From NCBI GenBank assembly GCA_030917665.1, contig JAUPUH010000017.1, positions 1 to 8,768 of the forward strand: DNA of 8,768 nt. The letters run 5' to 3'. The notes under the pieces were generated by a model. The model ran no database searches. It was not told the origin of the DNA and worked only from the letters and a program-made list of their open reading frames with translations. A program made the position numbers and the translations under genes. How positions within the stretch are numbered: position 1 is the stretch's first letter; each line of letters opens with the position of its first letter. Below are positions 5,041 through 8,768 of the stretch, one piece after another. This stretch comes from Patescibacteria group bacterium. GTDB lineage: Bacteria; Patescibacteriota; Minisyncoccia; Phycocordibacterales; PALSA-1337.

Positions 5041-6954
5041 CTACAAAAGCGTCTCAGGGTCTACCTTGACGATGACGGCTGGAGAAAGTGAGCGCAGCTT
5101 CCCAAGAATATCACTGTCGGGCCACTTTTCTCGAGGCAACCTCAAAAGTCCGTGTAAGACGAAGTTCCCACGAACTGTATGTGTGAAAGCGGGGAAGACT
5201 TCAACTTCGTACGGATCAAGAATATTTTGAACCTCTTCCATTTCCTTTATTATTTTTTCCTTTTTTCCTTCAAGTGTGATTTTTATCAAGGTAGTGAATG
5301 GGGGATATTTAAATTTTTCACGCTCAGCAATAGCACCTCGATAGAAGTCACTCATGTTTCCTTTGAGGCCGTATTCGAAAACCTTCTCATCCGATTTTCT
5401 CGTCTGTACAATGAATTGCTTGGTGGTTAGTGTCCTGATGCGGATGAGCATGTAAAGAATCTTCTCTTGAATGCGGAAATCGGGCAATGCAAAAAGAGAA
5501 TCAAGGGAGATGATTGCTGAATTCTCGACCTTTTCATGGAGGTATTGAAGCATCATCTCAGTTCCAATGAGGATACTTCCGGGTTTAGCTCTGAATTTTT
5601 GAACTATCAATCCAAGATCTTTTTCCTCTTTGGCTGTATCTGAGTCGATTTTAAAGACTGAGATATCAGGAAATTTATCCTTGATTTTTTGGACGACGAG
5701 GTCAATGCCGATTCCTACAACTCCAAGCTTCCAGCTTCCACATATCTTACAATATTCCTCTGTCGATCTTCTTTCACCACAACGATGGCAGAGGAAATAA
5801 CTTTTCTCGGAGTCTTTTTGCTTACTGCTATGCAATACAACCGGAGAGCTACAGTTATTGCAGGTAACTATATTTTGACAGTCCCCACATACAGTTGTTG
5901 GAGCAACTCCACGTCGCGTTGCGAGGATAACCATCTGCTCACTTTCATTTTTTGTGTGGTTAATGAGTTTTTCAACATCATCTGAGAGAATTTTAAAGCT
6001 CGCATTTGGTGTTTTGTAAGCTTTCATATCGACAAGCGTATCTCCCGCAGTACTTAATGATCTGAATTTGAAAGGGGAGGCTTGCACGAGCTCGCCTTCA
6101 TGCTCACGCCAGAGCGTCTCAACTCGTAAAAAGTTATCAGCATAAAATATTTTTATCCCACGCCTATCTGCTAGCGTTTCAGCTATGTGTCGCACGTCGA
6201 GGAAGGGGCGACGTGGAGTCTTATAGGCTTTACTGCTCTCGCGCTCCACTATGATTGTCTCAATGTCAGTTCTAGGAAATGAAAGAAATCCACCAGTCGC
6301 GACAATAACGATAGGGTGCTCTTCCTTAAGTATAGAATTCCACTTCTCTATGATTGTTTTTGGTGTAAGTGATCCATGCAGCATAAAAGCATAACCCTCG
6401 ATACCTTTTTCAAGAAGTTGAAAGGCCCGCTCGGTATCTTCGATGGTTGGCATAAGGAAAAAAAGAGAGCGCTTTTTAGCAAACTCCTGTCTGATAAGGC
6501 TTTTCCAGGTACTGTAGCGCTCCTCATCATCTCCTTGCACGACATATTTTTCCCTTACAGTTTTGAGCTCAATTTGTTCGGCATCTTTTTTGGGTTCTGC
6601 TTTGAGCTTGCCGATATTCTTTAAAATGTATTCAGGCACGAGGACATCGATGATCGCTCCGACGCTTGTCGCGTAGTAGTCGGCAGCTTCTTGTACCATT
6701 TCCATGAATGCTTTTGAAAAGAATTCCGAGCTTTTGATCTTGTCGATCTTCTTTAAGGCATACCCGGCGCTCTTGATTTCACCTTTCATGTCCTCAGCTT
6801 TTCTAGAGGAAATAACGATCCCGTGAATCTTTTTTGAGCGCAGAGGAACATCAACTAGAGCGCCCAAAGGGAGCTCAAGTGAAGTGAAGTAAGAAAGGGT
6901 ATCGGTGCCGATTCCGCGGCTTATCGGAATAACCTCGATGATGTTCATGACCAT
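5041..6954 (-). CDS. priA: Primosomal protein N' (PriA), helicase motifs degenerate
   Basis: 637 residues against roughly 730 in E. coli. The N-terminal DNA-binding domain (1-115) includes GALVDVPLRSKKIHGIVI. Helicase lobe 1 (about 145-300) lacks a Walker A: where GVTGSGKTEVY is expected there is GDDEERYSTW (141-150). The DEEH box is replaced by ERES (237-240, in IIVERESSKAYK). Lobe 2 keeps all eight zinc cysteines (356, 359, 365, 368, 389, 392, 402, 405) and GTEMML (465-469 region), but the AGRAGR motif after PDFR is RIRTL. The C-terminal domain (540-637) ends normally. Active PriA restarts stalled replication forks; this copy probably binds DNA and partners without ATP-driven unwinding. First gene of priA-def-fmt. 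Met3 (6948) may be the true start: TAGTAT (6955-6960) lies 6 nt before it, the spacing seen at other leaderless genes here. Confidence 0.88.
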   Translation of the reverse strand: MVMNIIEVIPISRGIGTDTLSYFTSLELPLGALVDVPLRSKKIHGIVISSRKAEDMKGEIKSAGYALKKIDKIKSSEFFSKAFMEMVQEAADYYATSVGAIIDVLVPEYILKNIGKLKAEPKKDAEQIELKTVREKYVVQGDDEERYSTWKSLIRQEFAKKRSLFFLMPTIEDTERAFQLLEKGIEGYAFMLHGSLTPKTIIEKWNSILKEEHPIVIVATGGFLSFPRTDIETIIVERESSKAYKTPRRPFLDVRHIAETLADRRGIKIFYADNFLRVETLWREHEGELVQASPFKFRSLSTAGDTLVDMKAYKTPNASFKILSDDVEKLINHTKNESEQMVILATRRGVAPTTVCGDCQNIVTCNNCSSPVVLHSSKQKDSEKSYFLCHRCGERRSTEEYCKICGSWKLGVVGIGIDLVVQKIKDKFPDISVFKIDSDTAKEEKDLGLIVQKFRAKPGSILIGTEMMLQYLHEKVENSAIISLDSLFALPDFRIQEKILYMLIRIRTLTTKQFIVQTRKSDEKVFEYGLKGNMSDFYRGAIAEREKFKYPPFTTLIKITLEGKKEKIIKEMEEVQNILDPYEVEVFPAFTHTVRGNFVLHGLLRLPREKWPDSDILGKLRSLSPAVIVKVDPETLL

Positions 6955-7058
6955 ATACTACACCCAAAAGGCTGTTTACTTAATATTCATTTATATTGTG
7001 TAATTTTAAATTCATGCCGGCTTCAGAATTTATTAATTATTTCTTCATTTCACTTTTA

Positions 7059-7064
7059 TATGAT
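7059..7064 (+). promoter_or_regulatory. -10 box of the tRNA-like RNA
   Basis: TATGAT (5 of 6 to TATAAT) ends 6 nt before 7071, the first base of the acceptor stem of the tRNA-like RNA, so transcription should begin at or next to the folded RNA's 5' end. No good -35 is seen at 17 nt. The rest of the 116-bp gap 6955-7070 shows only A/T-rich sequence. Confidence 0.45.
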
Positions 7065-7070
7065 GTTTCT

Positions 7071-7141
7071 GGGGTTGAGAGTGGTTCTCTGCTATTCGGT
7101 TTGTCACCGGATAAGCGCGGGTTCGATTCCCGTCAACTCCA
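7071..7141 (+). tRNA. tRNA-like RNA, possibly tRNA-Asp(GTC), non-canonical
   Basis: 71 nt. Acceptor stem GGGGTTG (7071-7077) pairs with CAACTCC (7134-7140, one G-U); discriminator A7141; no encoded CCA. The T arm is normal: GCGGG-TTCGATT-CCCGT (7117-7133). The rest is odd. AGAG-TGGTT-CTCT (7078-7090) is a D-arm-like hairpin with a 5-nt loop that keeps GG. GCTATTCGGT/ACCGGATAAGC (7091-7100, 7106-7116) is a 10-bp stem with one bulged A and loop TTGTC. Together the four helices use every base, so the usual linkers (positions 8-9, 26 and variable loop) are missing. Compared with a normal aspartate tRNA, where GTC sits in a TTGTCAC loop, it looks 2 nt short in the anticodon loop. It could be a decayed tRNA-Asp, an unusual working tRNA, or a tmRNA-type tRNA domain (its 5' GGGGTTGA resembles tmRNA). 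The identity is uncertain. Confidence 0.5.
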
Positions 7142-7180
7142 GTATTGACTTATTTCTTTAAGATAAGATAAACTTATTAT

Positions 7181-7194
7181 GTCGTTAAAACGAC
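7181..7194. repeat. 14-bp palindrome
   Basis: GTCGTTAAAACGAC has two 6-base arms that are inverted repeats around AA. It lies next to the CCA end of the tRNA-remnant-like sequence on the minus strand, where it could be a weak hairpin following that RNA. No strong T-run follows. Confidence 0.3.
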
Positions 7195-7226
7195 TGGTGG
7201 AGCGGACGGGAATTGATCTCGACCCC
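7195..7226 (-). pseudogene. Possible 3' remnant of a tRNA gene
   Basis: On the minus strand the sequence ends CCCGT CCGCTCC A CCA, which is what a T-stem 3' strand, acceptor 3' strand, discriminator and encoded CCA look like; before it comes GGGGTCGAG ATCAATT, resembling a variable loop and a damaged T arm (two of five T-stem pairs fail, and the first loop T is A). No matching acceptor 5' strand (GGAGCGG) exists within the following few hundred bases on that strand. It may be a decayed tRNA, or a tRNA-end copy left by integration of an element. Chance resemblance is possible. Confidence 0.3.
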
Positions 7227-7239
7227 AATCAGACAACAT

Positions 7240-7264
7240 AAAGGCCCCTTCGGGGGCTTTTGTG
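7240..7264 (+). terminator. Rho-independent terminator, possibly bidirectional
   Basis: AAAGGCCCC-TTCG-GGGGCTTTT: a 9-bp stem (one G-U) with a stable TTCG tetraloop and a short T-run on the plus strand. The minus strand reads GGGGCCTTTAT, so weaker termination that way is possible. It would end transcription from the tRNA-like RNA before murA begins. Confidence 0.75.
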
Positions 7265-7276
7265 TTCATGGAAAAT

Positions 7277-7305
7277 TTGTAAATCTACCTCCAAACGCGT
7301 ACAAT
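7277..7305 (+). promoter_or_regulatory. Promoter of murA
   Basis: TTGTAA (7277-7282, 4 of 6) and TACAAT (7300-7305, 5 of 6) are separated by 17 nt, just downstream of the terminator at 7240-7264. Transcription would start near 7312, leaving a leader of about 12 nt before the ATG at 7324 with no Shine-Dalgarno sequence. Confidence 0.5.
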
Positions 7306-7323
7306 GTAAACCACATTAAATAT

Positions 7324-8631
7324 ATGAAAAACGACTCTTTTATTATTGAAGGATTGGCTGGAAAGAAGGCTTTGAATGGCGAAATTGTAGTCAATGGAGC
7401 CAAAAATGCTGTCCTAAAGGCTATGGCAGCTTCTGTACTTTTTTCTGATGAAATTAAGCTTGAAAATGTACCTCACACAGAAGATGTAAAGAAGATGAAT
7501 GTGTTGCTTGAGAAGCTTGGAGCAAGTGTTCTTCATTCAGGAAATACTGTAAAGATTGATGCATCAAAAGTTACAGTTTCTGATCTTGATGAAAGTCTTG
7601 CGCAATCAATGAGATCATCAGTCGTTCTTACGGGACCTTTGCTCGCGCGTTTCGGTAAAACATCGTTTCCAGCTCCAGGAGGTTGTGTCATCGGTACGCG
7701 ACCGATAGATCAATTTGTTGCGGGTTACAGGAAAATGGGAGCGACTGTTGAATACAAGAATGATACCTATTATATGTCTGCACCAAACGGCAAGCTCAGG
7801 GGTGCTGAAATCTTTTTCAATATGCAGACGGTTGGTGGAACAGAGACGCTTATGATGGCAGCTGTTCTTGCTGAAGGAACAACAATCCTTAAGAATTGTG
7901 CAATGGAACCAGAAATTGTTTCTGTTGCTGAATATCTGAATTCTTGCGGGGCGCAGATAAAGGGTGCAGGAACAACAACTATAGAAATCACTGGCGGGGG
8001 GTTGCTTGCATCAAAAGGAAATCCATACGTCACCTTGCCTGACCGAATTGAGGCTGGAAGCTTTCTTCTCCTCGGTGCGCTCTGTGCTAACAATTTGAAA
8101 ATAACGAAATGTAATCCGGCACATCTCGAAATTACTATCAATATGCTCCGTGATGCTGGAGTTCCTATTACAACCACAAAAGACACGATCGAAATAAAGG
8201 ATAATGGAAAAATAAAGAACTCTTCTTTTAAGGCTTTTGATGTACGTACCCATGAGTACCCAGGATTCCCAACAGACCTCCAGGCGCCTATGGTGACTTT
8301 TCTGTCACAAGCAACGGGTGAAAGTACTGTACTTGAAACCATTTACGAGGGCCGATTTAAATTTACTCAAAATCTCATTCGACTTGGTGCGCAAATCACG
8401 TCAATGAATCCTCGCGAAATTCTCCTTCATGGAAATGCAGATTTTAAAGCTAATCCTGAGGAGTCAATGGATGCCTATGATATTCGGGCAGGTTTTGCAA
8501 CAGTCGTCGCAGCTTTACTTGCAAAGGGAACCTCAACAGTGTCTAATGTCTACTATATAGACAGGGGATATGAAAGTCTCGAGACACGACTCAACGCTCT
8601 CGGCGCGAACATCATCCGCAAGACCGCTTAG
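7324..8631 (+). CDS. murA: UDP-N-acetylglucosamine 1-carboxyvinyltransferase
   Basis: 435 residues from the ATG at 7324, against 419 in E. coli. Landmarks: FIIEG and NGEIVVNGAKNA with Lys27; the active-site loop PAPGGCVIGTRPIDQF with Cys121, the residue attacked by fosfomycin (the resistant form has Asp); FPTDLQAPM with Asp318; and YIDRGYE with Arg414. All key residues are present, so the enzyme should be active: it adds enolpyruvate from phosphoenolpyruvate to UDP-GlcNAc, the first committed step of peptidoglycan synthesis, in the cytoplasm. The frame is open back to 7213, but that extension (37 residues) crosses a terminator and promoter and has no homology to the family, whereas MKNDSFIIEG matches the usual MurA N-terminus. 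mreB follows after 12 nt, making a cell-wall/shape operon. Confidence 0.96.
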   Translation: MKNDSFIIEGLAGKKALNGEIVVNGAKNAVLKAMAASVLFSDEIKLENVPHTEDVKKMNVLLEKLGASVLHSGNTVKIDASKVTVSDLDESLAQSMRSSVVLTGPLLARFGKTSFPAPGGCVIGTRPIDQFVAGYRKMGATVEYKNDTYYMSAPNGKLRGAEIFFNMQTVGGTETLMMAAVLAEGTTILKNCAMEPEIVSVAEYLNSCGAQIKGAGTTTIEITGGGLLASKGNPYVTLPDRIEAGSFLLLGALCANNLKITKCNPAHLEITINMLRDAGVPITTTKDTIEIKDNGKIKNSSFKAFDVRTHEYPGFPTDLQAPMVTFLSQATGESTVLETIYEGRFKFTQNLIRLGAQITSMNPREILLHGNADFKANPEESMDAYDIRAGFATVVAALLAKGTSTVSNVYYIDRGYESLETRLNALGANIIRKTA

Positions 8632-8643
8632 ACTGAAATAAAA

Positions 8644-8768
8644 ATGAACTTCTTCTCCCAAAAGCTCGGAATAGACCTCGGAACTGCGAATACGCTCGTC
8701 TTTGTTCCTGGAAAGGGAATTGTTCTCAACGAACCATCGGTCGTTGCCGTTTCAGAACAATACCGAAA
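8644..8768 (+). CDS. mreB: Rod shape-determining protein MreB, N-terminal part
   Basis: The first 41 residues are in the window: MNFFSQKLGIDLGTANTLVF, then VPGKGIVLNEPSVVAVSEQY. The phosphate-1 motif GIDLGTANT of the actin/Hsp70 ATPase fold and the GKGIVLNEPSVVA stretch are typical of MreB. MreB forms membrane-attached filaments that guide cell-wall synthesis. The ATG is 12 nt after the murA stop with no Shine-Dalgarno, so the gene is probably cotranscribed with murA. The gene continues beyond the window. Confidence 0.93.
   Translation, partial: MNFFSQKLGIDLGTANTLVFVPGKGIVLNEPSVVAVSEQYR

Noticed and set aside
7071..7141. A full tmRNA (ssrA) gene starting with GGGGTTGA.
   Set aside because: The matching 3' acceptor strand comes only 71 nt later, leaving no room for a tag reading frame or pseudoknots.
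7014..7148. A 44-codon plus-strand open frame starting at ATG 7014.
   Set aside because: It runs across the tRNA-like RNA; the residues RGFDSRQL are the usual artefact of translating a tRNA T arm.
7213..7323. A 37-residue N-terminal extension of MurA in the same open frame.
   Set aside because: It runs through a strong terminator and a promoter, and the family's usual N-terminus begins at the ATG at 7324.
1..8768. CRISPR arrays, insertion sequences, toxin-antitoxin or defence genes.
   Set aside because: No spaced repeats, transposase motifs or paired small toxin/antitoxin genes were seen; the window is mainly housekeeping genes.

Overview
The window reads as chromosomal DNA from a small-genome bacterium, most likely of the Candidate Phyla Radiation (Patescibacteria, Parcubacteria-like). 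The grounds are indirect. The housekeeping genes are short and tightly packed. No gene start has a convincing Shine-Dalgarno sequence. PriA keeps its fold and zinc cysteines but has lost its ATPase motifs. The tRNA-Asn gene has no encoded CCA. TAA, TAG and TGA all serve as stops, so UGA is not recoded to glycine as in Gracilibacteria/SR1. The lineage is inferred; no search was possible.

Layout. 1-138 (+) is the end of a GlsB/YeaQ-type small membrane protein. 173-1981 (-) encodes a membrane-anchored protein with a C-terminal YiiX/YebB-like permuted papain-fold hydrolase. 2131-2565 (-) encodes an unassigned 144-residue protein; a 22-bp RNA hairpin lies 35 nt before its start. 2778-2849 (-) is tRNA-Asn(GTT) with its own terminator. 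Its promoter shares a palindromic -10 element with the divergent DUF167 gene (2870-3091, +). A short ribosome hibernation factor (3110-3484, +) and an unlisted-size 52-residue single-helix membrane protein (3503-3661, +) follow. These meet, tail to tail, the operon priA-def-fmt (6954 to 3647, -). A tRNA-like RNA (7071-7141, +), a possible tRNA remnant on the other strand, and a terminator precede murA (7324-8631, +) and the start of mreB (8644-end, +).

How the genes fit together. def and fmt overlap by 11 nt and carry out the two formyl-methionine steps of translation: formylating the initiator tRNA and later removing the formyl group. The hibernation factor and tRNAs add to the translation theme. 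murA (first committed step of peptidoglycan synthesis) and mreB (the cell-shape actin) form a cell-wall pair 12 nt apart. priA belongs to replication restart, although this copy is unlikely to be an active helicase.

The observations most worth a second look are: the linker-free tRNA-like RNA at 7071-7141; the strand-specific hairpin at 2600-2651; the TATAAT boxes placed 6-7 nt before start codons (leaderless mRNAs); the bidirectional palindromic -10; and the degenerate PriA.
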